Shown: positions 7,766-16,471, numbered from the stretch's first letter. The stretch: DNA of 34,040 bases from Motiliproteus sp963974645 (GCA_963974645.1 CAXBEA010000040.1:1-34040), one strand, 5' to 3'. Made by a program: numbers and translations. The notes: a model not told the origin generated them from the letters alone.

Positions 7766-8470
7766 CTACTGCGAAGATACCAGCTTTATCTTGCGACGAT
7801 TGAGCAGCACCAGACAGTGCTTATGATACTGCTTACTTTTGTGCAGCACTTTTAACAGCCGTTCCTCAGAGAGCGGGCTGAACTCAACCTCGTCCAACTC
7901 AAAACACAGTTTGACCAGCGCGTCCTGATCCCGATGCTGCTCATCATTTAACCAGCTCATAATACGGATATTAGACTTATCACTCAGGCCGGTCCCACGG
8001 CAACTCTCCCGAATTAAGCATCGATCACAGATCTGGCTGGTCATTTTTTTACGATGAATCTTTTTAGCAACAACGGCTGAGCCTCGATAACGGCGCCAAT
8101 CATCGATCCAGGATATTTTCCGTTTATTGATCCGGATACCCAGTACATAGATGCCCAGGGTAAAGATAATCAGCCCGGCGTAGAACAGTGGGCTGTCGTC
8201 CAAAAAACGCATCACCAACAGGCCGCCGCCCAGGTAGAAGAACGGCATCGATTCATAGAAATCATCGTGCAGAAAAAGATCTTTCCTCTCCTTGGGTCGA
8301 CGCGGATTGACCCTGCGCGCATCCGATCGCAATACCCAAGTGATAGCCGCTCCGGTATAGAGCAACCAAGCGAAGCCAAGCACAATCCAATCACTGTGCC
8401 CGGCAAGCAGACCCAACGCTGTAAACAGGTAGATGTAGGGTAATACTTCGTAAATCGCCTTAGGCAGCAT
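7766..8470 (-). CDS. Unknown membrane protein with cysteine-rich cytosolic tail
   Basis: I do not recognise this family. The 234-residue product has about four hydrophobic helices in two pairs (residues about 9-46 and 75-108). Between them is a charged loop with SDARRVNPRRPKERKD. After the second pair comes a basic stretch (KKIHRKKM) and a compact cysteine motif, ICDRCLIRESCRGTG, which could hold a metal or Fe-S centre or form disulfides. The C-terminal 80 residues are hydrophilic and helical. By the positive-inside rule both the loop and the tail are probably cytosolic. It lies between the dnr-like gene and the acyl-CoA ligase on the same strand, so it may belong to the anaerobic gene group, but gaps of about 106 and 266 bases separate it from its neighbours. 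Confidence 0.75.
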   Translation of the reverse strand: MLPKAIYEVLPYIYLFTALGLLAGHSDWIVLGFAWLLYTGAAITWVLRSDARRVNPRRPKERKDLFLHDDFYESMPFFYLGGGLLVMRFLDDSPLFYAGLIIFTLGIYVLGIRINKRKISWIDDWRRYRGSAVVAKKIHRKKMTSQICDRCLIRESCRGTGLSDKSNIRIMSWLNDEQHRDQDALVKLCFELDEVEFSPLSEERLLKVLHKSKQYHKHCLVLLNRRKIKLVSSQ

Positions 8471-8736
8471 AGCGATTCAACGCTCCAAAGAAGAAAAAAG
8501 CCATTTTATTCGAACTTCTGACAGGCAACAGGTCTCACTGGGCATTTATTGATCCAGGTCATCATCAAAATCGGACGCGGTGATTTCAATCCGCAGCGAA
8601 ACCGTCCTGCTGACTTATATCATCAAGAAAGCGCTGATTAACGCAACTTAAACGAATATTGAACCCCTCCACCCTGCTTCGCACTTGGCCTGGGGGCTGC
8701 CAATAGAACCTGAAACCGTCCGATCCTAAACCCATT

Positions 8737-10386
8737 TTAAACTAGAGTACGGATCACTTTTTTATCAATCTTACCGACACTGGTTTTAGGCAGGGCATCA
8801 ACCAACTCTATCCGCTCGGGAATCACCCACTTGGCAATTTCGCCCGAAGCTACAAATTGTTGCAGATGATTTTTAATATCCTCAGCGGTCACATCCGCAC
8901 CGGGGCTCAGCACCAGCATCGCTAGCGGACGCTCATCCCAGCGTTCATCGGGAACACCCACGACAGCAACTTCAACCACGGCAGGATGCTTGCTGATCAG
9001 GTTTTCCAGCTCGATCGTGGAGACCCACTCTCCGCCGGTTTTGATCACATCCTTGATCCGGTCTTTAATCTGCAATACACCCTGCGGATCAATCGATCCG
9101 ACATCCCCTGTATGCAACCAGCCGTTCTGCCACAACGCCTCACCCTTCTCAGGCTCTTTAAAGTAACTCTGGGTTAACCAGGGGGCACGCACGACCACCT
9201 CACCCATCGCCTCGCCATCATGGACGACGTCATTACCCTCAGGATCAACAATCCGCATATCGACCAAGGGAATCGGCATCCCGGTGCGAATCCTCGCATC
9301 GATCTGTTCGTTGGCTGGACGCGCCCGCTCCTCATCCGTCAGGTTGACCAGGGTCAGGATTGGGCAGGTCTCTGACATCCCATAGGCGGTCACAAATTCT
9401 ATGCCACGATCCGCCATCTGCTGCGACAACGCAGCCGTAGGCGCTGAACCACCGGTGATCATCTTCCAGCCTCGAAGATCAGCGCTCGTTGCCGCCTCAC
9501 AGTTGAGCACCATCTGCAACACCGCCGGCACACCGTGCGAGAACGTTACCGCTTCACGCTGGTATAAACCCACCAACTTATTCGGCTCATAACGTCCCGG
9601 ATACACCTGCTTAACCCCCAGCATCGTGGCGATATAGGGCACGCCCCAGGCATGGACATGAAACATCGGCGTCATCGGCATGTACACATCATCGGAACGC
9701 AACATCGGCTGGCCGTCAAAACTGCCCAGCGCGGTCGCCATCCCCAGCGTATGCAGCACCAGTTGCCGATGACTAAAAAACACCCCCTTGGGGTTGCCGG
9801 TGGTGCCGGTGGTGTAGAACGTCGTAGCGATGGAGTTTTCATCAAAATCAGGGAAGTCGTACTGGGATGAAGCCGCCGCTAACATCGATTCGTATTCCCC
9901 GAATATATTCAGCTCGGTGGTCGGGCTAACAGCCACATCCGCAGCCACATCCGCTAAGCGAATATAGCCGCGGACTGTGGTGAGCTCTGCGCAGACCTGC
10001 TCGACAATAGGCAGGAAATCATCATGCACCAGCACCAGACTATCTTCGGCATGATTCATGGTATAGATGATCTGCTCTGGGCTGAGACGGATATTTACAT
10101 GATGCAAAACCGCACCAATCATCGGCACCGCAAAGTAGGCCTCCAGATAACGATGACTGTCCCAGTCCATCACCGCAACGGTATCACCCGCGCCGACTCC
10201 GGCATCAGCCAACAGATTAGCTAAGCGACAGATACGTTCATTCAGGGTGCGATAATCGTAACGACAGATATCGCTATAGACGATCTCGTTATCGGGTTTA
10301 TAACATCTGCCTGATAACAGCAGATTCTTGATCAACAATGGGTAGGCGTAGGCACTCGTGGCGGATTCGAGGATTCGAGTTTTCAT
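8737..10386 (-). CDS. Acyl-CoA synthetase (AMP-forming, medium/long chain)
   Basis: A 549-residue ANL-superfamily ligase that activates a carboxylic acid to its acyl-CoA through an acyl-adenylate; cytosolic or membrane-associated. Visible motifs in order: the P-loop TTFYTTGTTGNPKGVFFSH, the PMTPMFHVHAWGVPY segment, the adenine-binding TAYGMSETCPI, the HTGDVGSIDPQG motif, the hinge DRIKDVIKTGGEWVS and the C-terminal catalytic lysine in KTSVGKIDKKVI. The overall pattern resembles AlkK-type medium-chain ligases and DmdB-like enzymes, so fatty acids or methylmercaptopropionate are both possible. A GGAG lies ten bases before the ATG. It has its own upstream region after the ubiV terminator, so it is probably transcribed separately from ubiUV. 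Confidence 0.88.
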   Translation of the reverse strand: MKTRILESATSAYAYPLLIKNLLLSGRCYKPDNEIVYSDICRYDYRTLNERICRLANLLADAGVGAGDTVAVMDWDSHRYLEAYFAVPMIGAVLHHVNIRLSPEQIIYTMNHAEDSLVLVHDDFLPIVEQVCAELTTVRGYIRLADVAADVAVSPTTELNIFGEYESMLAAASSQYDFPDFDENSIATTFYTTGTTGNPKGVFFSHRQLVLHTLGMATALGSFDGQPMLRSDDVYMPMTPMFHVHAWGVPYIATMLGVKQVYPGRYEPNKLVGLYQREAVTFSHGVPAVLQMVLNCEAATSADLRGWKMITGGSAPTAALSQQMADRGIEFVTAYGMSETCPILTLVNLTDEERARPANEQIDARIRTGMPIPLVDMRIVDPEGNDVVHDGEAMGEVVVRAPWLTQSYFKEPEKGEALWQNGWLHTGDVGSIDPQGVLQIKDRIKDVIKTGGEWVSTIELENLISKHPAVVEVAVVGVPDERWDERPLAMLVLSPGADVTAEDIKNHLQQFVASGEIAKWVIPERIELVDALPKTSVGKIDKKVIRTLV

Positions 10387-10513
10387 CTAAAGTTATCTCC
10401 ATGGCGGTTATTGTTATGATTATCACGTCCACAGGCGCAGAAACCTGCTGTCTATCTGCTCTGTTTTATAGAGAAAGGTAGCCTAAATAACCAGCATTGA
10501 ATCCCAAAAACGA

Positions 10514-10540
10514 CAAAAGCCTGCATCACTGCAAGCTTTT
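10514..10540. terminator. Intrinsic terminator downstream of ubiV
   Basis: On the minus strand GCTTGCA pairs with TGCAGGC around GTGA, followed by TTTTG and more T. A-rich and T-rich flanks make it plausible in both directions. It separates ubiUV from the acyl-CoA ligase gene. Confidence 0.8.
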
Positions 10541-10572
10541 GATCTCTACGAACAGCAACAGGTTTCTACCAA

Positions 10573-11463
10573 CTAGGGCTGATAAGTATTCACCAACCCT
10601 GCATTTTGATACCAGTATCCATTCACCGCTTCGGCAGGAATCGTCGGAATCTGGCTAGAGCGCCCATCCAGCTGATCGCGAAACTGCTGCACCACCTGCA
10701 CCATCGCCTCGCCCTGCGGATTCAAACGAACGATATCTACGCCCATTTGCGACATCTGTTCCAGCTCGGGCAGCAGGTTGTAACTTTGTCCAGATAGGGT
10801 CTGGATGCCGTTGATGGTAAACACTTCCTGTCCCTCTTGGCTCGCCAGCGGCAACCCCTGGGGATAATCGATGCAGACAAACTGGCACTGATCTTTTGGC
10901 AGGTTACGCGCTCGGGCGGTAAAACAGCGCGCCGAATAGGCCAGCGGCAGTAACCCGTAACTGAACACTTCCGTCTCGATAGCGTCGCCAAAACCCAGTG
11001 TCTGGGCATCGCTGAGGATATCTGCCAGGGTCTTACCCGAGAGTTCAACCGGCATCACCCAACGCTGTAAACCGCGCTTATGCAGCGCTTGCAGGGTACG
11101 GGCGTTATAGATATTAATCGCTGGTCCGGTGACAAACGGCAAGCCGCGCTCAGCCAGCATCTGTACCGCACCCATATCGTTGGCTTCGACCTTCAGCTCA
11201 CCGTTGTCACACAGACGCCGCAGGGTTTTCAGCTCCGACTCTGCCTCAATCAACACCAGCGATGACAACACCACCTCTTTACCCGTGGCGGCTAATTCCT
11301 GCCCCAGATCGATCCACTCCTGGGTCTTCAACTCGCGACGCTTGGAGCAGACACTCTCACCCAGATAGATCAGATCCAGAGGCTGCTGCGCCATCTGACG
11401 ATAAAACGCATAGACACTTTCACGCGGCCAATAAAACTGTAGCGAACCGAGAGACAACTTCAT
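10573..11463 (-). CDS. ubiV: UbiV, oxygen-independent ubiquinone hydroxylation (U32 family)
   Basis: A 296-residue U32-peptidase-like protein that with UbiU (and UbiT) carries out the O2-independent hydroxylations of ubiquinone synthesis. The four cysteines that hold its 4Fe-4S cluster are recognisable: Cys39 in GESVCSKRRELK, then one in YSARCFTARA and two in KDQCQFVC. The GPAINIYNARTLQ and VRLNPQGEAM segments are also typical. I start it at the ATG at 11463, preceded by TGAGG at seven to eight bases; the upstream in-frame TTG adds only four residues. It follows ubiU by 34 bases on the same strand, so the two are co-transcribed. An intrinsic terminator follows. Confidence 0.94.
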   Translation of the reverse strand: MKLSLGSLQFYWPRESVYAFYRQMAQQPLDLIYLGESVCSKRRELKTQEWIDLGQELAATGKEVVLSSLVLIEAESELKTLRRLCDNGELKVEANDMGAVQMLAERGLPFVTGPAINIYNARTLQALHKRGLQRWVMPVELSGKTLADILSDAQTLGFGDAIETEVFSYGLLPLAYSARCFTARARNLPKDQCQFVCIDYPQGLPLASQEGQEVFTINGIQTLSGQSYNLLPELEQMSQMGVDIVRLNPQGEAMVQVVQQFRDQLDGRSSQIPTIPAEAVNGYWYQNAGLVNTYQP

Positions 11464-11497
11464 AACAAACCTCAAAAAACCGCTTTATCGATTGGAA

Positions 11498-12496
11498 TTA
11501 CTGCCAGGGGCGCGAATAAGCACCTAAGGTGGTCTGAGTCCCTTCGGACACATTGCCCAACGCGCTCATCCATTCGGGTTTGGCCTGGTACCCCTTAGGG
11601 TCGGCCTGCATCGCATCAATCGCCTGTCGCCAAACACTCACCACCTGCTCAACGTAGGCAGGGCTACGCTGGCGTCCTTCAATCTTCACCGCGCAGACGC
11701 CCACCTCTTGTAACTGCGGCAGCAACTCCAGGGTATTCAGACTGGTGGGTTCTTCCAGAGCGTGGAAGGTATTTCCCCCAACCTCAAACCGTCCCTTGCA
11801 CAGGGTCGGATAACCCGCCTTTTCACCGGCTTTATAACGATCGATAAGGACATTGTTAAGCCGGGTCTCAAGCCCACCATCATCCTGCTCTTCCCAACGC
11901 ACCGCATGCGCGGGCGAGCAGGCGCCGCAAGTATTGGGTGACTGGTCTGTGACATAGGAAGACAGGTAGCAGCGCCCTTCAGCCATGATGCATAGGGAAC
12001 CAAAGGCAAATACTTCCAGCTGCACGGGACTCAGGGCAGCCACTTGACGCACCTGCGCCATCGACAGCACCCGCGGCAGAACCGCCCGACGAATGCCAAA
12101 ATTCTCATGGTAGAACTTGAGGCTCTCGTAGTTGGTAGCCGAGCCCTGGACCGACAGGTGCAGCCCCAGCTCGGGGTGCTTTTCTGCGGCGTAGCCCAGC
12201 ACCCCCATGTCAGCGGCGATCAGCGCACTGACGCCCAGATCGGCGGCCAGATCGACCGCTGCCTCCCAGCGCTTCCAACCGCTCGGCTGCGGGTAGGTAT
12301 TCACCGCGACAAAGACTTTCACGCCGTGATCACGCGCATAGTCCAGCGCCTGATGCGCCTTCTTATCGTTGAAATTGAGACCGGCAAAATGGCGCGCATT
12401 AGTATCATCTTTAAAACCGATGTAGACCGCATCTGCACCGTTATCTACGGCAGCTTTTAACGAGGGGAAGTTCCCCGCCGGACAGACCAACTCCAT
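11498..12496 (-). CDS. ubiU: UbiU, oxygen-independent ubiquinone hydroxylation (U32 family)
   Basis: A 332-residue partner of UbiV, starting MELVCPAGNFPSLKAA as in E. coli YhbU/UbiU. The Fe-S cysteines are conserved: Cys169 and Cys176 (FGSLCIMAEGRCYLSSY), Cys193 (GACSPAHAVRW) and Cys233 (YPTLCKGRF). An extra cysteine, Cys190, sits in NTCGAC where E. coli has isoleucine. KDDTNARHFAGLNF and IEGRQRSPAYVEQV are family signatures. The start at 12496 is chosen by homology; the longer frame adds five residues. The upstream region holds an FNR/DNR-type box and a -10-like TACCCT, fitting induction without oxygen. In Pseudomonas aeruginosa, ubiT-ubiV-ubiU similarly sit beside moeA1-moaB1. No ubiT (SCP2-domain) gene is present in this window. 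Confidence 0.95.
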   Translation of the reverse strand: MELVCPAGNFPSLKAAVDNGADAVYIGFKDDTNARHFAGLNFNDKKAHQALDYARDHGVKVFVAVNTYPQPSGWKRWEAAVDLAADLGVSALIAADMGVLGYAAEKHPELGLHLSVQGSATNYESLKFYHENFGIRRAVLPRVLSMAQVRQVAALSPVQLEVFAFGSLCIMAEGRCYLSSYVTDQSPNTCGACSPAHAVRWEEQDDGGLETRLNNVLIDRYKAGEKAGYPTLCKGRFEVGGNTFHALEEPTSLNTLELLPQLQEVGVCAVKIEGRQRSPAYVEQVVSVWRQAIDAMQADPKGYQAKPEWMSALGNVSEGTQTTLGAYSRPWQ

Positions 12497-12558
12497 ACTG
12501 ACACCTATCATTTAATCGCTGCGGACGGGCTCATAGAACCCAAAAAATAAAGCCATGC

Positions 12559-12600
12559 AGGGTAACAAACCGAGCACAGGCTGCACATGATCCGAATCAA
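12559..12600 (-). promoter_or_regulatory. FNR/DNR-type box and promoter of ubiUV
   Basis: On the minus strand, TTGAT-TCGG-ATCAT (12600-12587) matches the TTGAT-N4-ATCAA consensus at nine of ten positions. If its centre lies at -41.5 (class II activation), transcription starts near 12552, and TACCCT at 12564-12559 falls exactly at -10. Its centre is about 97 bases from the ubiU ATG. Confidence 0.72.
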
Positions 12601-12703
12601 GTTTACGGGTTGCGATTGTACGCGAAATTGATCTAGCGCGCTTCTCCCTACAAAAGCCAGGCCCTATACGGGGTAGAAAGGGGGGCGAGAATAGACGGAA
12701 GGC

Positions 12704-12715
12704 GGGGGGGGGGGG
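12704..12715. repeat. Homopolymeric G12 tract in the ubiU upstream gap
   Basis: Twelve consecutive G. It lies about 110 bases upstream of the FNR/DNR box, in the 369-base gap between the Sel1-repeat gene and ubiU, where I see no other gene. Tracts this long are prone to slippage and can also produce assembly errors. Confidence 0.9.
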
Positions 12716-12865
12716 CTGTATTAACGATAACGTAGCGGAGATTGGCTACAGCAGATGCTGCCGGTATTACGGCCGTTATCGCGAATATTTACATCCTGCT
12801 AGCGATACCAGCCCAGAAGCTCGCACGCACCCCCGGCCGGAGCTCAGCGACAGATTACACATCTA

Positions 12866-13270
12866 TTACCTGGGGCTAAAATGCTGAATATACTGTTCGG
12901 CAACGGACCGAGCCTGTGTTTTATCAGCCTCACCGAGCTTGTCAAATACATGATTCATAATGGTTTCAGCTTCTTCTATGCCCTGATGCAGCGCTACCGC
13001 AAACCAAGCATAAGCCTGAACCAGATCAGGCTCGACACCCGCACCTTCCATGTAAATCTCACCGATGGTGAGCTGGGCATAGGGCTCCCCTTGCTCCGCC
13101 AACGGCAGATAATAACCCAGCGCCATCTTAGTCTCAGAGATCGACTCCGATTCTTGTGCCGCCGCTGTGGGTACTAGCAAGGTCGTTGTTAGCAAGGTCA
13201 TTGTTAGCACCCTGGCTGGCAGCATAACCCAGATCCATGCCAAGATTTGCTTGACTGCCTTACCCTTCAT
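12866..13270 (-). CDS. Exported Sel1-repeat (TPR-like) protein
   Basis: A 134-residue protein with an N-terminal signal peptide (KGKAVKQ, a long hydrophobic core, then PTAAAQE as likely cleavage site). One to two Sel1/TPR-like repeats follow, seen as ALGYYLPLAEQGEPYAQLTI and the hallmark AYAWFAVALHQGIEEAE. Such proteins are periplasmic scaffolds; the partner here is unknown. The ATG at 13270 has GGAG six bases before it. The frame stays open to 13366, but the longer version would put 32 polar residues before the signal peptide. It follows moeA by about 100 bases on the same strand and may be the last gene of the moaB-moeA transcript. Confidence 0.75.
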   Translation of the reverse strand: MKGKAVKQILAWIWVMLPARVLTMTLLTTTLLVPTAAAQESESISETKMALGYYLPLAEQGEPYAQLTIGEIYMEGAGVEPDLVQAYAWFAVALHQGIEEAETIMNHVFDKLGEADKTQARSVAEQYIQHFSPR

Positions 13271-13371
13271 GACCCACTCCGGACGATTACGGCTCAAATC
13301 CAAAACCCCGTATTCTATAGTGACTCGAGACGCAATCAAACTCCGATCCAGCCAGAAACCCAGCAAACAGA

Positions 13372-14616
13372 TCAGCGTAGATCGCTAAAAGCGATAAATT
13401 CAACCCGATCACCCGGCTCTACAGTAGCTCCCGCGGGAATCACCGCGTAACCATCAGCCCATACCACCGAGGTCAACACACCCGAACTCTGATTAGGATG
13501 GGGCTGCAGCGCCGCGCCCGCATCGGTCTCTACTCGCCGCACCCGCAGGTATTCACGCCGCTGCTGGGCCTTGGGGCGGCTAAATTGAATCGGCAGCCGT
13601 ACGCTCGAATGGACGGCTGCCGCATCACCCTGCATTTTCAACAACAGCGGTCGCGCCAACACCTGAAAACAGAGCAGCGCGGAAACAGGATTTCCTGGCA
13701 GACCGATAATAGGCACGCCAGCTACCCGACCAAACGCCAGCGGCTTGCCAGGTTTGATCGCCAATTTCCACAGGCTGATCTCACCCAGGGCCTCAACTGC
13801 AGGTTTGATATGATCCTCCTCACCGACGGAGACGCCACCGCTGGTAATGATGCAATCGGCCTTAGTTGCCGCATCCGCAAGGGCTCGCTTGGTCGCCTCC
13901 AGCGTATCTTCGACCGTTCCCAGATCGATCAGCTCCATCCCCAGTTGCTGAATCAAGCCGATCAGACTAAAACGGTTCGAGTTATAAATTTGTCCCGGCT
14001 TGGCCACCTGCCCGGGCTGAGCCAGCTCATCGCCACTCGAGAGCACCGCAACCCTTAACCGTTTAAAGCAGGGAAACTGCGCCACTCCGATGCTGGCCAA
14101 CACCCCCAGATGCTGCGGCTGCAAGCGCACACCTGCCGCAACCACTGCCGCGCCACTGGCGATATCCTGGCCACGACGACGGATATGATCGCCCAGAAGC
14201 GCGCCAACAGGCATCACCACCTGCTCTCCGACCGACCGCACATGCTCCTGCATCACCACCGCATCCGCACCCTCGGGAATAGTCGCCCCGGTAAATATTC
14301 GGGCTACAGTACCCGGCTGCAACGGTAACGGGTCGGCACCCGCCGGAATACGCTGACTGACTGACAAGGGTTTACCCGCAGCCTCGAGCAGATCGGCGAT
14401 CCGCACCGCGTATCCGTCCATAGCGCTATTATCGCTTGGCGGAACATCTAATCCGGCGCACTGATCTTCGGCCAAAACCCGTCCCAATGCCTGCGGCAAC
14501 GAAACCCATTCGACCTCGGTACTCGGCGCTACAGAGTGCAGCAGCTGTGCTAACGCTTGCTCGAAGGGCATCAACCCCGGTTGATCACAGCACCCAGACA
14601 AGGACGCAGCGCTCAT
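13372..14616 (-). CDS. moeA: Molybdopterin molybdotransferase MoeA
   Basis: A 414-residue enzyme that inserts molybdate into adenylylated molybdopterin; cytosolic. Seen in order: domain I with PPSDNSAMDGYAVR, RIPAGADP and ARIFTGATIPEGADAVVMQE; the MoaB-like domain with RVAVLSSGDELAQPG, YNSNRFSLIGLIQQLGM, DCIITSGGVSVGEEDHIK and KLAIKPGKPLAFGR plus GLPGNPVSALLCF; then the C-terminal beta domain. Length is normal. Its ATG overlaps the moaB stop in ATGA (14616-14613), so the two are translationally coupled. The moaB-moeA pair next to ubiUV parallels Pseudomonas aeruginosa PA3911-PA3915 as I recall it, supporting a role in anaerobic respiration. Confidence 0.96.
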   Translation of the reverse strand: MSAASLSGCCDQPGLMPFEQALAQLLHSVAPSTEVEWVSLPQALGRVLAEDQCAGLDVPPSDNSAMDGYAVRIADLLEAAGKPLSVSQRIPAGADPLPLQPGTVARIFTGATIPEGADAVVMQEHVRSVGEQVVMPVGALLGDHIRRRGQDIASGAAVVAAGVRLQPQHLGVLASIGVAQFPCFKRLRVAVLSSGDELAQPGQVAKPGQIYNSNRFSLIGLIQQLGMELIDLGTVEDTLEATKRALADAATKADCIITSGGVSVGEEDHIKPAVEALGEISLWKLAIKPGKPLAFGRVAGVPIIGLPGNPVSALLCFQVLARPLLLKMQGDAAAVHSSVRLPIQFSRPKAQQRREYLRVRRVETDAGAALQPHPNQSSGVLTSVVWADGYAVIPAGATVEPGDRVEFIAFSDLR

Positions 14617-15173
14617 TGACGTTCTCCTTTACGCTCTCCTTTACAGAAACCAGACCCCTTCAGCGACACCATCTCAACAAAGTTACAAGGCTTATGCCGA
14701 GCATCCAGCTGCTCTTTAATGATGCCGTCCCAAGCCAGCCGACAGGCTCCGGTGGAACCCGGCATACAGAAGATCAGCGTCCGGTTAGCGACCCCGGCCA
14801 CAGCCCGAGACTGGACCGTCGAAGAACCAATCTGGGCAAACGAGAGTTGCCGGAACAGCTCACCGTAGCCCTCGATCTGCTTGTCAAAAAGCGGCAACAC
14901 TGCTTCGGGGGTGGTGTCACGCGCGGTAAAACCAGTCCCGCCGGTCACCAACACTGCCTGGATCTCAGGATCGACGATCCATTGTGAGACCTTCGCCCGC
15001 AACAGATAGATATCATCCTTGATGATGGCCCTATCGCCGGTACGATGTCCTTCAGCCTCAAGCCGCTCAGCCAGGGTATCGCCCGAAGTATCATTCTCCA
15101 GCGTGCGGGTGTCTGACAGGGTTAATACCGCAATATTAAGTGGTACAAATTCTGTATTGGCATGGTGGGCCAT
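14613..15173 (-). CDS. moaB: Molybdenum cofactor biosynthesis protein MoaB
   Basis: A 186-residue MoaB/Mog-family protein that adenylylates molybdopterin or otherwise assists molybdenum insertion; cytosolic, normally a trimer or hexamer. Recognisable segments are VLTLSDTRTLENDTSG, the nucleotide/pterin-binding VTGGTGFTARDTTPEA and FCMPGSTGACRLAWDGI. The ATG at 15173 has AAGGAG six bases upstream. The frame extends to 15293, but the extra 40 residues precede this strong ribosome site and do not look like MoaB. It ends in a charged KGERKGERQ tail and overlaps moeA by four bases. It is divergent from the Rieske gene. Confidence 0.95.
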   Translation of the reverse strand: MAHHANTEFVPLNIAVLTLSDTRTLENDTSGDTLAERLEAEGHRTGDRAIIKDDIYLLRAKVSQWIVDPEIQAVLVTGGTGFTARDTTPEAVLPLFDKQIEGYGELFRQLSFAQIGSSTVQSRAVAGVANRTLIFCMPGSTGACRLAWDGIIKEQLDARHKPCNFVEMVSLKGSGFCKGERKGERQ

Positions 15174-15321
15174 GGATCTCTCCTTAATAGCTAACGCACT
15201 GATGATGCATACTGGCAACACAATAGCGCCACGTATATTTGTCGCCGATTGTGTCAGCCTGCTATCTCTATGACAATGGCCAATTAACCCCACTCCATCT
15301 GGCTAAACAGCAGGAATTAAC

Positions 15322-15651
15322 ATGGATCAACTCTGCCATCTGAACGAGATCCCCGACGAGGGCTGCAAAGGACTTGGCTGGAACAATCAGACCCTGATCG
15401 CGATCCGGCGTAAGGGGCAGCTCTACCTCTACCGCAACCGCTGCCCGCATCGTGGCATCCCACTGGAATGGCAACCCGACCAGTTTCTGGATATTGAGCG
15501 CCAATATATTCAATGCTCAACCCACGGTGCACTGTTTCAAATCGAATCTGGCCGTTGCATCCAAGGCCCTTGTCAGGGGGCGTCACTGGAAGCGATCAAC
15601 TATAGCCTTATTGGCCAGTATATTTATATTCCAGACAACCTTGATGCCTGA
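15322..15651 (+). CDS. Stand-alone Rieske [2Fe-2S] ferredoxin
   Basis: A 109-residue protein made almost only of a Rieske domain. The cluster ligands are Cys41 and His43 in CPHRG and Cys65 and His68 in CSTHGALF. This spacing is like small NirD- or BphF-type ferredoxins that pass electrons to oxygenases or reductases. No signal peptide, so cytosolic. An AGGA lies before the ATG. No oxygenase is adjacent; the gene is divergent from moaB across 148 bases and upstream of dksA by 334 bases. The partner enzyme is unknown. Confidence 0.88.
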   Translation: MDQLCHLNEIPDEGCKGLGWNNQTLIAIRRKGQLYLYRNRCPHRGIPLEWQPDQFLDIERQYIQCSTHGALFQIESGRCIQGPCQGASLEAINYSLIGQYIYIPDNLDA

Positions 15652-15985
15652 AACATTTTAGATGCAGCGCCCCCACTGGCAGGCTCAGCAAAACTAGCAA
15701 CCAACAAGGTTCTTCTCGAAGCAAGTTTTAGTCACCTATACCGCACAAAAATGAGGTTTCTCTTCCCCTAGAGACTTAACCGAGTTATAAAAAACCATTC
15801 GCGCATTAGTGACTAGCGCACAGCGCTTAGATCTGGTAATTTCTTGCGCCTGTTTCTGGTGACCCAAGCTTGGCCTGGGACAGTATTGCGACATGAGCCG
15901 GCGCTTTATTACCTTCAGGGTGATGCGTTAAATGGACTGATCGCGGCGGCGTCCGCGTGAACTTAGACAAGAAGTGAGGCATACC
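15652..15985 (+). other. Intergenic region upstream of dksA
   Basis: A 334-base gap with no supportable gene and no clear terminator for the Rieske gene. It presumably holds the dksA promoter, but I cannot place -35 and -10 elements with confidence. A small GC hairpin (GCGGCGTCCGC, 15945-15955) lies about 30 bases before the dksA ATG. Confidence 0.4.
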
Positions 15986-16417
15986 ATGCCACAAACTAAA
16001 GAATCGCTACTCAAACACTACGAACCCTACCAGGCCCAAAAGGGCGAAGAGTATATGAATGAACCCCAACGGGAGCACTTCAAAAATATACTGAATGCCT
16101 GGAAAAAAGAGCTGATGGAAGAGGTTGATACGACCATCAAGCACATGAAGGAAGAAGCCTCCAACTTTGCCGATCCTGCCGATCGCGCCAGTCAGGAGGA
16201 GGAGTTCAGTTTCGAGCTACGCACCCGTGATCGCGAGCGCAAGCTGACCAAGAAAATCAATGTCACCCTCGAGCGGATCGAACAGGATGACTACGGCTAC
16301 TGCGATTCCTGTGGTGTCGAAATCGGTATCCGCCGACTCGAAGCCCGGCCCACAGCGACCCAGTGCATCGACTGCAAGACCCTTGCTGAAATCAAAGAGA
16401 AGCAACTGGGCAATTAA
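15986..16417 (+). CDS. dksA: RNA polymerase-binding transcription factor DksA
   Basis: A 143-residue secondary-channel factor that with ppGpp controls stable-RNA and amino-acid promoters. It has the N-terminal helix bundle, the coiled coil with the acidic tip residues in NFADPADRASQEEE, and the C-terminal four-cysteine zinc finger (Cys106, Cys109, Cys127, Cys130: CDSCG and CIDC). It ends with the TLAEIKEKQ helix. The ATG at 15986 is preceded by GAGG at seven bases; an in-frame GTG four codons earlier is less likely. It precedes gluQ, as in E. coli and Pseudomonas. Confidence 0.97.
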   Translation: MPQTKESLLKHYEPYQAQKGEEYMNEPQREHFKNILNAWKKELMEEVDTTIKHMKEEASNFADPADRASQEEEFSFELRTRDRERKLTKKINVTLERIEQDDYGYCDSCGVEIGIRRLEARPTATQCIDCKTLAEIKEKQLGN

Positions 16418-16471
16418 GCCTCTGTGCCGCGCCTACCCGCGGCATCTCACCGCCCTCTATCGAAGCCTGTG

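Noticed and set aside
8549..8568. TTGAT...ATCAA pair upstream of the membrane protein gene
   Set aside because: Half-sites are ten bases apart, not four, so it does not fit an FNR/DNR operator.
12497..12865. A frameshifted ubiT hidden around the G12 tract
   Set aside because: No SCP2-like sequence could be read in any minus-strand frame, even allowing for a slip at the tract.
15174..15321. FNR/DNR box between moaB and the Rieske gene
   Set aside because: No TTGAT-N4-ATCAA-like dyad found; only isolated half-sites.
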